Positions 1-11,712 of a stretch of DNA of 64,000 nucleotides are shown piece after piece (position 1 is the first letter of the stretch; each line of letters begins with the position of its first letter). Made by a program: the position numbers and the translations under genes. The stretch covers positions 116,500,369 to 116,564,368 of the forward strand of contig CM060843.1 of assembly GCA_030762175.1 (NCBI GenBank), in the 5' to 3' direction. This DNA comes from Metallyticus violacea (lineage: Eukaryota > Arthropoda > Insecta > Mantodea > Metallyticidae). Below the pieces are notes generated by a model. It made no database searches and was not told where the DNA came from. It saw nothing but the letters and a program-made list of their open reading frames with translations.

Positions 1-1551
1 GTTACAAACAAACTTTGTTGTACCGCCAAGGAACTTACTGAATAGTTGCAAAATATGACACTTGTTAGCTTGACATGTACTGTGTTATGTTGACGTGTAT
101 TTAATTAGGTAGATAATATAATTATATATTTGCAGTAAAAGTTGGATAAGATTTGTAAGGATAAGTCATAAATATTGTAATGTTATTATTTCTCAACTCC
201 TAACGAAGGTAAGAGAAATTACAGAGTAAATAAATACATTCATTTGTATTGTGAAAACTTAACCCAAGCGGCATGCTGGCTTTGGGGAGTTGTTCACGAG
301 TGGCGTGTCGTTGCGTGCTGTTGCAGGTAGGTGACCGTCCGAAAGAAGTCTTAGTTTAAAACACATTTACGCTTTGATGTTAACTAGGAGCTCTACAGAA
401 AACCGAAGAGCGTTTTACTTCCTAGCAGTATGTACATTTTGTCACCCCAGAGTGCGCAGCTCAGAACATTTAATATTACATTTCCATCAAATAAAATATA
501 TGATTTTACCTAAAGCAAAATTGTAAAAATAAAAAATTTAAAATTATGCTGGCAGTTATATCTCAATATGTGTTGTTCCTAAAGTGAGTACAGTATTTGT
601 AAAACGTTAGCGTGACGGAGAGTTCACGAAGCGCAAAGCGTACCCTCCCAACTGCCCACCTGAAAGTGTCTGTCTGTATTGCAATTCAAGTACAAGTTCA
701 ATACATGGAACATGGTCGCCTCTCGTGAAGGAGGGTTCAATTACAAGAACAGGCCACACTAGAATGCTTATCTACTGTAAATTATAAAGTCTTTTTCACT
801 TATAGTACTCTAAGAGACATTGGGTCAACATGTCTTGATTCTCGCACATACAGTCCCCTTACTGATTGTTAACTCTGGGGACCACATACCTGCAATTTCT
901 CACAGAGAACTAAGAAATGTAGTGTAGTGTAGTCCTATCAGCTTACCTATTACTTTAAGTTACCCAGATTTCAAAATGAAATATTGCAAAAAGTAGTGCC
1001 TGACAAAGAATCGTTACGGTGATATTAAACATGGGTTTATTATTTGTTATTTTATAACCTATAACTTTTTGTTTCAAGCCTGGCGTTGGACAAAGTCTTG
1101 ATAAAGGTTTCCTTAATCGTTTTCTTTAAAATGTTACAATCTCTAAACACTTTAATTTTAAAAGACTGTACTTGAAAACATTCGTTTCTTACAAGTGTAC
1201 AGCGATTCCTTAGAAGAACGTACTAAAAGGTAAGTTGGGAGTAAGTTTGTTATTTAGAATTTAATCAGGAGAACACTTAAGAAGTAATGTAAACGTGCTT
1301 AAACGCGAGTAGCTGCAGCCCAGCAGTCGCCACTTACAAGCTCTTCCCACCAACAAAGAAGAGAAGGAGCAAAAAACCGCTAAAAATCTGTACTCAGTAA
1401 TCTTTCGGAGGACTTATTTTCTAGATAAAAACATATTCGTTACTGAAGTACAAAACAATGATGGCGTTTATGCTAGCCCGAGTGAACACAAAACCAGCAC
1501 AAGAATTTACGGCAAAAGGAGTTCTATTTAAGTGGCTCTCGTTCAACTGAG
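1..1551. other. AT-rich stretch, nothing recognised
   Basis: No reading frame, tRNA-like head, tandem array or repeat shared with the rest of the window was found here. Base composition is AT-rich throughout, with slightly more G+C near 600-720 and 1310-1370. It may be intergenic or intronic. Confidence 0.5.
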
Positions 1552-1741
1552 GAGAAAATGCTTCCAGATGACTATAGCTTCATGCAAGATGGAGCACCAT
1601 GTAACGATTTGCTGAAGCTATTTCTTTCCATCAGGCAACAGCCCGAGCTTCATAATTCCAGATTAATGGCTAATGCGTAGCTCGGATTTAAACCCAATCG
1701 ATCACTTAATATGGAGGTGGCGGGAGAAAATAAAAATCTGA
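1552..1741 (+). pseudogene. Tc1-like transposase remnant (C-terminal part of DDE domain)
   Basis: Two short frames match the end of a Tc1-like DD34E transposase, the enzyme that cuts and pastes a DNA transposon. The first frame reads EKMLPDDYSFMQDGAPC, in which MQDGAPC is the family block holding the second catalytic Asp. About 100 bases later, one frame over, comes WLMRSSDLNPIDHLIWRW, the family's W-P-x-x-S-P-D-L-N-P-I-E/D block that holds the third catalytic acid. A frameshift and an in-frame stop separate the two, and everything upstream of the second Asp is missing or unrecognisable. The fragment is dead. The paired motifs make the family call firm, but I did not find terminal inverted repeats. 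Confidence 0.75.
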
Positions 1742-2270
1742 CACACACAATAGAGATTGTTAGGTTCGACGTTCTCAAAGTCTCCAAAATAGGTAAATGC
1801 AGATAACGCTTAAGTTATTACAGAAAAAAATGTTTTATATATAAAGCACTACATACAGATATAATTAAACCAAAGTTCTCTAAAACATTTTATTAAATTA
1901 GAATTATTATCGATAATTGTGGTTACACAGTTTAGCGCAATCAAAGTCTAAAACTATCTACTTAAACGTTTTGCGCATTTTTTTTAAAAATGTAAGTAAA
2001 TAAACGTACATTTAGATAGGTCCTTGTTTTAATGATATGGGCACTTTAAGGGATGTTAATTCTCTAAGAATCACATGCTTCAGAAAGTTGTATTTGTATT
2101 GTTATATTACACTAAAGTCACAAAATAACAGGAATTATATTCCAAGGCTCATGGAGAGGATATCTTATTTCAAGGCACAAAAGGTTTCTTTAAGAATAAA
2201 ATATATAGAGGTCATGACAATCGAGCAGTTGTAAAACATGTGCCCACCACTGCCGAATTAGCCAGGAGGC

Positions 2271-2297
2271 ATGTATGTATGTATGTATGTATGTATG

Positions 2298-2327
<30 letters not shown>
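2271..2327. repeat. (ATGT)n microsatellite
   Basis: About 14 uninterrupted copies of ATGT. It lies about 90 bases before a SINE copy. Length variation between individuals is likely. Confidence 0.97.
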
Positions 2328-2328
<1 letters not shown>

Positions 2329-2415
2329 CAGAAAGAACGTCTAGTATGAAGACATATTTTGAGTAAGAGGAGAGAGTATAAATGCTTACAAACATGTGTA
2401 AACGAAGGAAAAGGG

Positions 2416-2715
2416 ATTTTTTTATTGATTTATTTATGCACGCTCTTTAACAGCCCAGGTCATCAGCGTCCCATTCAACTCAGGGCGTGAAACGGCCGAC
2501 AAATTTTGCTCAGAGGCCTCTCTTTCAGGCTTGAGGTTCTTTTTCGTGCCGTTAATGTACAACACGGGGCCCACGGCTTTACTTCCCTTCCGAAGGAAGC
2601 CATACTTAGGATTTTTACGCCCGAAAAAATCCATCGGTTCTGGCCGGGTTCGAACCCGCGATCTTGGGTTTAGGAGGCAAGTATGGTAACCACTACACCA
2701 CCAGGACCGACTATG
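2416..2715 (-). mobile_element. SINE family A copy 1 (tRNA-Val-like head), with target-site duplication
   Basis: Read on the minus strand it begins with a tRNA-like head of about 73 nt. A 7-bp acceptor-type stem (GGTCCTG / CAGAACC or CAGGACC) closes the head, which has an A-box-like TGGTGTAGTGG and a B box GGTTCGAACCC. A body of about 200 nt follows, shared with seven other copies, and ends in AAAGAGCGTGCATAAATAAA plus an A/T-rich tail. AGGAAAAGGG occurs on both sides (2406-2415 and 2716-2725), which is a target-site duplication made by retrotransposition. SINEs are transcribed by RNA polymerase III and moved by a LINE's enzymes. The 101-codon frame inside this copy is an accident of the SINE body. 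Confidence 0.9.
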
Positions 2716-2926
2716 AGGAAAAGGGTCATTGATGAACACCGGAGTGGGAGACTAATATGCGTTGCCACTGAAACAAACAGGGCAGCCAAACGCAACTATA
2801 GGCAAGTTACTGTTGATGAAATTTCCGTAAATTCAACATGAGCCATGGCTGACCTCAGGAATAGGAAAATATGTATAAAAGTTCCAAAGGAAGTTATCCA
2901 GTCATGCAAGGTGCATTCAAATGTTT

Positions 2927-2938
2927 CCCCCCCCCCCT
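2927..2938. repeat. Poly-C run
   Basis: A run of about 12 C interrupts otherwise AT-rich sequence about 35 bases beyond the mariner stop codon. It is probably replication slippage. Confidence 0.85.
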
Positions 2939-2973
2939 CACTAACTAATCACACGAAAACTATGAAACTTGTG

Positions 2974-3959
2974 TCACTTCTCCACATAATCTTCCTGCAT
3001 CCGTACACATTTTTCACATTGTGGACGCCATTATTCCATGGCCGCAGCGAACTCTTCTGTAGGAGTCTGTTTTGACCACTGGAAAATCACGAATTCAACA
3101 GCGGCACGGCTACGATCACAGAGAAACTTTTATTGTTGGAAACAGTGAAAAGTCGCTAGGAGCCTGGTCAGGTAAGTACGGAGCATGAGGAATCACTTCA
3201 AAGTTGTTTACTGCTGCGTCACTTTCCCCGATGCGCTGGGGCGTTGTCTTGGTGAAAGAGCACACGTGCAGCCTTTTCCGACCGTTTTTCACGCAATGTT
3301 GGAAGGAGCTTCTTCTTCAAAACGTCTTTTTAGGATGCACCTGTCACCGTAGTGCCCTTTGGGACGCAATGAGCAAGGATTACTCCATCACTGTCCCAGA
3401 ACATAGCCACCATATTTTTTTCTGCACTGGCGCTTAACCGAAATTTTTTTATTATTTTGGTGGCGGTGAATCTTAGCGCTTCCTTAAGCAGATCGGCGCT
3501 TTGTTTCAGGATTGTAAAATGGCATCCATGTCTCATCCATTGCCACAATCGATGAAAAGAACGTCCCATTTATGCTGTCACCACGCGTCAACATTGCCTG
3601 GCAACATGCCACGCGCGCAGCCTTGTGGTCGTCCGTCAGCATTCGTGGCACCCATCTAGAGGATCTTTTCGTATTTTCAGGTCTTCATGCAGGATTGTGT
3701 GCACAGATCCCACGGAAATGCCACCAATTTTGGAGGCGGTGTGTTCCACACTCATTCGGCAATCCTCCAAAACAACTTTCTCCACTCGCTCGACCATCTC
3801 GTCAGACCGACTTCCTTGAACTGTCGCACCCATGAACGCACATTAGACACATCCATTACACATGTCTCACTTAATTGGCGATGAATATCAATCGGTGTCA
3901 AACCATGGAGAAAACGAATGAATGACTACATGCTGCTCCTGTGATGAAAATGCTGCCAT
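2974..3959 (-). pseudogene. Mariner transposase pseudogene, near full length
   Basis: This is a broken copy of a mariner (DD34D) transposase of about 328 codons, close to the usual 340-350. It starts at the ATG complementary to 3957-3959 (MAAFSSQEQHVV). An HTH-like segment follows (LTPIDIHRQLSE, then VRSWVRQF). The first catalytic block is AMDETWMPFYNPE, and after it come MFWDSDGVILAHCVPKGTT, the second block LFHQDNAPAHR and the third block FEVIPHAPYLPD with PSDFSLFPT. The C-terminus is CVRMQEDYVEK and a stop at 2974-2976. All three Asp residues survive, but several frameshifts and stops split the frame into at least five pieces. I could not identify the terminal inverted repeats. It is an old, non-functional copy. 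Confidence 0.9.
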
Positions 3960-4279
3960 TATGAAGTATCAAAAACAGTCTTTACTCTTGCCGCTGCCGC
4001 TAGAGTTATGTGTACCATATAGTGCTGCCCGTGTATTTTGAAACAAACTGCATGTGTTTATCTGTTTGCATTTCTGAGAAAAAAAATTGGAGGTGTTATA
4101 ACTTGAATGCACCTCGTAAGCCCGGCAGGCGGTTTGTCCAAAACACTTGGACCGGCATATGTTCGTGAAGAATTTTTTTCTCCATCGCACTATGGCAAGA
4201 GTTGGACATCCTTATGAGCCACAGGCTAAGGGTCAATCCAAACGATATTATGAAACCGCCTGTCGCCTCGGCCCCAAAA

Positions 4280-4303
4280 CACAAATAAATAAATAAATAA
4301 ATA
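4280..4303. repeat. Short (AAAT)n tract
   Basis: About six AAAT units, roughly 320 bases beyond the start codon of the mariner pseudogene. Confidence 0.8.
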
Positions 4304-6524
4304 AGAATAAAATACAATCTTCTGCTGAGAAAGTTAGACTGACGATATTTTGACAAGTCAACGTGTATTGATGCACTTACGATAAAAGTATCATACTGTG
4401 GTCAATGTTCAATAAAGTGGCATACAGGCAAACAAATATTAACACAAACATGACTGAAACGCCAAGAGCCTTTCTCAAAAGGTGTATTGCTGCCCACAAC
4501 AACGCTCGTCTCCATATGGCTGCGCTTACATAGAATGTACTTTTTTTAGATCTTTGAAAAAACTGGATAATAGAGGTGATGTAAATTAGTTGAAGGACAC
4601 ATTAAAAAGCTGTTTTAAAAACGTCCCCAAACTAGTGGATATACTAGGGTGGATATATAAGGTAGCATTTCTGTTAGCACACTTGTGAATTGTTTTAACA
4701 TTCCTGCTAATCAATGCCTTTCCTTCATATAAGTATGCGCTTCCTATGGTTAGTATATTATTGTCTGTGTGTATGACAGTACTGAAAATGTAGAACGTTT
4801 TTAGCATCGTAGTGAGCAATAGCAAGCATTACCTACTTTTGATTGCAATAAAATTTGGAAATTGACATCTGACAGAGAGTTTAACAATCGGTTCTGAAAT
4901 GTTTTTAGAAAACATCAACCGGACCTTTTTTCTTTCTTATTATTTAGAAGAAAATAACAGCAATTCCAAACACAAGAACTCTTAATAATACTGCGTTTTT
5001 ACATATGCTAAAAGAGAAAGAATTGATTTTTTTAATAGCACATGCCAATAGACAACTTTTCTTTGTTAGCAACATGAAGATATTTCATATTCCGACAGAT
5101 TGTTTGCTTAAGAAATACTATAAGGTTACCGAGGAAAAAAGAGTCAAGGCTGCTACTTTTTGCATACATGGTTCTTTCATATTGGAAAATAAAACAGCTT
5201 TCAAATGTGGAGTGTACACAGGTTATTTGAGTTAGAAGCCAGCAGAGTGAGACTGCGCACTGGGAGAAACGCTCAGGTGACCAGTAACATAAATAAAATA
5301 ATTATAGTTCAATGTATGTTGATGATGTGAATAAAGAAATATCTACTGCTAATTTTGAGTGAGAAATCATAATTATTATTTGCTCATACAGTTTAAAGTT
5401 AAAAAAAAATTCTGTGTATATTGTTCATGATGTGTATAGCAATAGGGTGTAACACCAAAGAGGTGGGACGTTTGTAGCTTTTTCAAAATAGGTCTCTTTT
5501 TTTACCGAAAAGTTAGACTCAGCTTATTGTATAATTACATAAAACTTTATTTTTGTCTATATCGATAAGAAATCTAATATATTATTATTCTTTGGCCGTA
5601 TTTCAATAGAATGAACATGAATTAAATACAAATATCAGCATTTTGAAGGCAAATATCAATTAAACATCAACAGTTTGAAACGTTACAGGCAGTGAGAAGG
5701 TTGGGACTCCTGCTTTCGTGTCCTTATCAGTACAGTCACTAGGTATGTATGTCCTATCAATCATTGGTTTCCATTTGTTGATATGCATTGACTACGGTAC
5801 GTTGCAAGATCGATGCCAATGTAGACTTTCTTTTATAATTAGCTGTGAATGTAATGAAAAATGTTTGCTAATATTTTGTTGCACTCTGTCGTGCCTTTAA
5901 ATTTTCCTGGTTATTTTACTTCCACCCAGTAGAAAAAGAGAAAATAAAACTGTTAAAACCAACTATTTAAAAAAAAACATGATGGAAAAATATGCAATTT
6001 TTACACATAAAAGTTTTGCCTGCCTTGGATAAAAAGAAAAGAAGAACAAATTGAGTTCAGGGTTGTATTCTTATGACCATTTTGAAATATATGGAATTGA
6101 AATATCATGAATTAAACAATAGAAAATTATATGTATAAATAATGTATAAAGCTGTTTACAAATATACAAACTACTGCATTTGTCAGAAATATAAAACATT
6201 ATTTAAGTAAACGAAATAATTCACAAATTACATTTGATGATGACATTAATAAGAGAAGTCTCTGAGGACCAAAAGAAGTTCAGTGTACATTGTAATTAAT
6301 TGTTTGAAATTCTGTGAAAGTAAACAAACTTTTATGCAAATGTGTACTTGGGTATGTTAAGAAGAATACAACATTGAAATACTGAAAACATGTAATAAAA
6401 ATTAATTGCAGGGAAATTTATGCTATAGAATTAATACTGAACTACCCCAAAACTCTAGTCAGTTACTGTTTCCAGTATTGAACCCTGCTTTCACATATTT
6501 TATTTTAAATGTTATTTAGACTGG
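4304..6524. other. AT-rich stretch, nothing recognised
   Basis: Only short random frames (60-86 codons) with no recognisable motif. There is no tRNA-like head, no array, and no similarity to the other repeats of the window. Confidence 0.5.
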
Positions 6525-6720
6525 ATTCCATCCCAGCTGATAGAATTTCTGGCGGGCGAAGTGACATATGGAGATTTTCTCTGGCTCCCCCGGGTTCCAT
6601 TTCATTCCGCCGGCGTTTCATCTTCACTTTCATTCTCGTCCCCCTAATTATTATCATTTTCTTAATGTATGCCCATTAATTAGCTGACCATATGCTTCCC
6701 AACACTCTCTTTGTCTATGA
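6525..6720. promoter_or_regulatory. GC-richer unique block with homeodomain-type and E-box sites (candidate enhancer)
   Basis: This block contrasts with its AT-rich surroundings and matches no repeat in the window. It carries CCCCCGGG and GCCGGCG segments, two CATATG E-boxes (6565-6570 and 6689-6694) and two TAATTA homeodomain core sites (6645-6650 and 6677-6682). It has no coding frame worth noting. Clustered homeodomain and bHLH sites in a compositionally distinct non-coding block resemble a conserved developmental enhancer. This is inference only, because such short sites also occur by chance. Confidence 0.25.
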
Positions 6721-6900
6721 AGAGAAAAAGGGAAGCGGCAGGTGAGGTGGCGGCAGCGCGTGGATGTCGCGCAGAGGGAAGACGTTCCAAATAACAGAAC
6801 AGGACAAGATACGCAGTGTCCCTAAAGATTAAGACAAGCCAATACGTAAGTAAAAATATATTCACAAATATGTACTGGGGACCACATTAAATATATTTTG

Positions 6901-7195
6901 GTCGGTCCTGGTGGTGTAGTGGTTACCATACTTGCCTCCTAAACCCCAGATCGCGGGTTCGAACCCGGCCAGAACCGATGGATTTTTTCGGGCATAAAAA
7001 TCCTAAGTATGGCTTCCTTCGGAAGGGAAGTAAAGCCGTGGGTCCCGTGTCGTACATTTACGGTAAGAAAGAGAACCTCAAGCCTGAAAGAGAGGCCTCT
7101 GAGCAAAATTTGTCGGCCGTTTCACGCCCTGAGTTGAATGGGACGCTGATGACCTGAGCTGTTAAAGAGCGTCCATAAATAAGTCAATCAACAAT
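6901..7195 (+). mobile_element. SINE family A copy 2, with 12-bp target-site duplication
   Basis: A well preserved copy. The head starts GTCGGTCCTGGTGGTGTAG, the B box is GGTTCGAACCC, and the body contains the hairpin-forming segment CTTCCTTCGGAAGG. The 3' end is AAAGAGCGTCCATAAATAA followed by an A-rich tail. AAATATATTTTG flanks it on both sides (6889-6900 and 7196-7207). The intact duplication suggests a fairly recent insertion. Confidence 0.93.
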
Positions 7196-7950
7196 AAATA
7201 TATTTTGCATTTTGTATAACGCACAACCCACGCCTTCCTAAGAACCTACATTAGGTTTATCTGTTTTTCTGCACTAACGAGCTATAATTTCTCGGCACTA
7301 CTTCCAGCGTCTTATATAAGACGGGTGGTAGAGCGCTCATTTATTTTATTTGTAGTGCACAAATATTAAAAACGAAGAATTTCTGTAGCGCCGTGTACCA
7401 GATGCCGGTAATGACGAGTGGATTCGCGCTGGTAAGTGGGAGAATCTAATGGAAAGTTTTAAATATGCCTCTCTGTGCACGAAGATTCGAACCAAGATGG
7501 TTCTTATTACCAGACACGTGCTCATTTTTTTCTCTTTGCCATTAGAGTACGCAGTTCGACCAAATGCATTTCTTGATTACGTATAACTTGAACAAGATCC
7601 GAAGGTGGCGTTAAAATGATTCACGGAATGTTCCTGATGTTTTCGGAATCGGTCATGGTTTCTGGTCACTGCTCAGGGCACAGATCTCGCCCACGATAAG
7701 TTTGCACTTGGAGTTCTTTAGTGTGAGAAAAAGAAATATGTTCAGTGAAAGATAGAACATCCTGCGCCTGCGCATTTTCTTCTTCTGCAGCCGGAATTAT
7801 CTCTAAGAAAACAATAGTTCTATGCTTGGGCGAGAGAAGTATGAACCTGTCAGTGAAAGTGTTTACCTTTGACTTAGCCAATAATTCACTGGAATGCGAT
7901 ATGCAGTTTAGTCTACATGATGTTCCAGCAGGAGTCCGCAAGGCCATTAA

Positions 7951-8212
7951 GTCGGTCCTGGTGGTCTACTTGCCTCCTAGACCCAAGATTGTGGGTTCGA
8001 TACAGGCAGGTCTATGGATTTTTTCGGGAGTAAAAATCCTGAGCATGACTTCATTCGGGAGTTCCATGTCGTACATTTACGACAAGTAAAATACCTCAAG
8101 CTTGAAAGAACAGGCCTCTAGACAAAAGTTATCGTCCGTTTCACGCCCTGAATTGAATAGGACCCTGATGATATGAGATGTTAAAGAATATCCATAAATA
8201 AACCAAATTAAC
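7951..8212 (+). mobile_element. SINE family A copy 3, A box deleted
   Basis: Same orientation as copy 2 and about 750 bases from it. The head lacks about 14 bases (GTAGTGGTTACCAT is gone between GGTGGT and CTACTTGCC), so the A box is destroyed. The B box reads GGTTCGATACA, and the body is more diverged than in copy 2. It is probably an older, transcriptionally dead copy. A 114-codon frame that runs into it is not a gene. Confidence 0.85.
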
Positions 8213-10724
8213 AAAGTAAAGTCATCAATGTTAAAACAAGCAACATTAAGCCAGAATAAACACTTTAATAATTATAATGCTACCCATTGTCAACCTAACC
8301 TAACTATAACAGTTTCCTTAATACATAACTACACAACAATTCAAATCATAGCAGGTAGTAGAGAAGGCGCAGGCTGAGTGTAGAGATACCCAAAATGTTT
8401 AGTACATGTCGGATTTTTCCACCTCGGCAAAAATCGAGAATTTACAATAAACAGACGACGTTTTTGTAACCTGGACTAGACACGTTAATGAGGACGCAGA
8501 ACGGGGCGAAAGCTGGTGCATGCATATCATTGGCGACAAGAACACCATTCGCATGGTTGGAGTCCACATGGCCGGAATGGCTAGATTAAGTAGGAAAGGT
8601 CTTGGACTAGGGGCTTGCTTTCCAAACTCATGTGCGATTCCAAGATACTAAATCTCCGCAAATATCCAATTTTCGAAGTAAATTTCACTTCGCGCAAATC
8701 TCTGGATTTACAATGCTATTATGCCAACTATTAAGCGAGGTTTGGGGATATAGAACTTAAAATCACAGAGAAGAATTTATAAAGGCCTAAAGTATTGTCA
8801 TTAATATTAAATAAAATTGCCTGTCTCCACCTTTTCCACAACAAACCAAAGAGAGCTTTAATATATTCAAATACGTCAATGTATTAATCTCATATTTGGC
8901 TAATATAATAAAAGATGTGGACACAAAATCTTAGTCCATAAACAGGACAATGGAAGCATATGCAGAAAGCTTTCATAAGTTACTAACGTTTGAAAAAGAC
9001 ATATCATGGCAAAAGCTGCAAAGATGACGGTGCTGACCAACTACCCTAATGGAACTCTGTTTGGGATATTACAAGATTAAATTAAGCCGCATTGGATATT
9101 GCTGGCACTTGCAGGGACGATCATCAGTTGATGGTACCTGCCCGTGAGCCAGAGCGCAGTCACTCTCTGACAATGCTATCCGTCAATTACAGGAGTGGAG
9201 GTAGACAAAGCTACTTTGTGGCTACCTGCTACCAGTAAACTGACTCCACTTCATCTCGGAGAGATCGACCACCAAATAGTCCAATCAGTGGATGGATTAA
9301 CAGCATGAGATTGTGAGGACTAGAATAAGTGGTAGGTATTGTTTGAACTGTGCAGAAAACTATCCTAAATTAAAGCGCTTGACATGCACAATTATTCTAT
9401 ATTGGTTTATAATTTACAGGCTAGTACTAAGAGGGCCGGGGTATTAATACAAGGCACTTGATACAGTGGAAGTTCTGAAAGGAGCAGGTTGCTGTTCTGT
9501 TATGTGCGAAATTGTATTAAACGCACGATGTGGTATTTGAGTATTCCATTACAGAATTACTACAACACCATCCTACGGTGTTTTCCCATTTGCCTTAAGA
9601 GCTTTTGAAAGTATTATTTATATTTTCTAGGTGATTGATGTAAATTGTAAACTATTTCGATCTAACTTCAATATACTGGTTCTTAGTCACAAACTTGTTG
9701 GCTCACGCAGTGGCTACTTGCGCTCCGCAGCTGGCGATGCCCGTTTTCTAAAATGTGTATACAGTTTACATAGCAGAGATCTATGATTGTCGTTCTTCCA
9801 TTATGATTGGCACCACTGATTTCCTTGTTTACATTCCGAAACTCCTACTTTTACGCTGAGTGATTTCATTGTAGAACCAATTTCATCTAATTTCTTTTCT
9901 ATTAAAACACGTTAATTGAAATTCTGGAAGGAGGAATTTTAAATAAATTTTGTGATGAACTGATTCGTGTTTAAAATATATCTAACTTTTACACATATAC
10001 ACACCGCTCGCGTACCACATTTCTCTATAGAACACAATTTTGAGAATGAATTGTCGTGAGATCTGAAAAAAAACAAACAAACAAACAGGCTCGAAATCTT
10101 CACACTTTAAATCACAGGCAGATGGGTTATGTGTCATTTTGAGACCATTTGAATTTGAATACGTAGTAGCTTGGCGGGATGTCTGATTCTGCATTTTATC
10201 GTTTATAAAATGACTTATGAATAAAAAATATGAAGAATTTAAGTAAAATGCTTTAAACTTACCACTAGCCAAGCTAAAGATTTATACTGGAATAAATTTT
10301 AGAAAATTTATTCTAATAAATAAAACAAAGGAATTACAAGCACACAAGAATTACCTGTATTAACTTAAGCTTCTGGTTGAAAACATTACAATCTTGTTAT
10401 TGTTTTTGTGTACTGAAGAACAGGATAAACAACTTTGGTCAGCACAAATTCTATCGGAACTTGTTCCATTCATTTCAGAAGTCGTGTTAAAGCCGATATT
10501 TATGAACTGTGCACATTTTGTGGTAAAGGATATAAACGTCTGAATGAACAAGGAACGAACATATTCTATTCTATTGACAAAGAATACTACAATTGCATTA
10601 AGTACAGAACAAGGTTTCATTCACACAGGCATATTCTGAACAATGTAATCGTTAGGGTTATCGTATGAAAAGCGCTAACCGTACACTTGTGGATGCACAT
10701 GGTATAAATCAGAACTACACCATG
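8213..10724. other. AT-rich stretch, nothing recognised
   Basis: The short frames show no family signature. Slightly more GC-rich patches near 8460-8600 and 9100-9300 match nothing else in the window. Confidence 0.45.
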
Positions 10725-10725
10725 G

Positions 10726-11078
10726 ATGGATGATACTTTTATTACCTGCTTGAGCTGTGTTCATAGTTGGCTCTTTGTCCTCCGAGAGGAATGGATGAGT
10801 GAGGGAAACACCGGGCGACCGGGAGGAATGAATAAGTTGAGGAGAACACCGAGTGGCCAGGATCTATGGGCGGTGGTTGCACGAATGCGAATGTGGTCCC
10901 TAATATGTTTTTGCAGATAGAACACCCCGATGACAATATGGCTCTCCTTTCTGAGTTTTTCCAGCCCTTCAGAAATCTCTTCTCCATTCTAGACATTGGG
11001 GCAAAACCTCTCAACGGGGAAATTTTGTGTCTATCAAATTTATTATATAAAAGTGGTAAGATAGTTGTGATACTGTGA
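10726..11078. other. Unidentified GC-richer block with overlapping frames on both strands
   Basis: This block has higher G+C than its flanks. It carries overlapping frames on the plus strand (10726-10920 and 10866-11078) and the minus strand (11014-10742). An imperfect internal repeat is visible: GGGAAACACCGGGCGACCGGGAGGA and, some 45 bases on, GGAGAACACCGAGTGGCCAGGA. The frames resemble no family I know. The block could be an unrecognised repeat or a decayed coding fragment, and I cannot choose a coding strand. Confidence 0.25.
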
Positions 11079-11334
11079 GTTAGGTTTTTATTGCAAAGTG
11101 CATGGCTAAATTATTTTAAAGGGGTTTTTCAGCCTGCAAAAGATCTGAACTAAAAGTAAATTCATATCCAAATGATAAATAAGAAAGTATATAATTTAAA
11201 TTATACAGAAAAATGTTAACAGGAACTCTGATAAATACATGGTATTACTGATTGCCAAAGCATTAGATATTTATACAGCTAATATGCATTAGTGGAAATG
11301 TTTGCTAGGAGAGAGAGTTGCCTCTGAATGGAAG

Positions 11335-11712
11335 CTACAGATGGCAATAGGGAGCTGCGTAAAAACATTGTTTGCTATACGTAACAAGAGCAAAGTGTTC
11401 TATCCCTGCATTATGCATTGCACCCTCTACGCTATAAATCGGATTATGACGCAACAATAAGCACGTTTCCGCGGAAATAATTTCGACACGCGTAGATTTT
11501 ACCTGGACTCGCCCAATGTTTACCATATTTGTGGACATACTAACGGCAATGACCAAATAGCAGGGGCGACAGAGCCTAACCGATTTCTGTTTTGGACGCA
11601 TTAAAACACACAAGTTAGTCACTGTTAGGTGGTTATTGCACACTACAGAGAACAACAGAGAATTGGGGGCATCTACAGACAAAATAAAACAAGCAATTTT
11701 GTACTTCTGCAT
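11335..11712 (-). other. Unidentified 125-codon frame, possibly part of a dispersed repeat
   Basis: This is one of the longest frames in the window. It has a hydrophobic start (IACFILSVDAPNSLLFSVV) and a middle reading VNIGRVQVKSTRVEIISAE. The underlying DNA is GC-richer than its flanks. No domain, signal peptide or splice context is convincing. It may be a fragment of an uncharacterised insect repeat. Confidence 0.2.

Noticed and set aside
2271..2327. Tandem repeats considered as a CRISPR array (also 18135, 25773 and 62791)
   Set aside because: The units are 2-4 bases with no spacers, and the DNA is eukaryotic.
2434..2739. 101-codon minus-strand frame, and similar frames at 33041-33388, 51612-51839 and 61252-61512
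   Set aside because: All are translations of SINE family A. The shared peptide (FFGRKN.KYGFLRKGSKAVGP) exists because the repeat is shared, not because it is a protein family.
6901..6975. tRNA gene call for the SINE heads (also at 37770, 61227 and other copies)
   Set aside because: Each head continues into a conserved SINE body and tail, and the anticodon arms do not fold properly. They are retroposon promoters, not tRNA genes.
7380..7540. Possible further tRNA-like SINE head on the minus strand (GGTTCGAATCTTC)
   Set aside because: A B-box-like segment exists, but the A box is poor and there is no body or tail shared with another copy.
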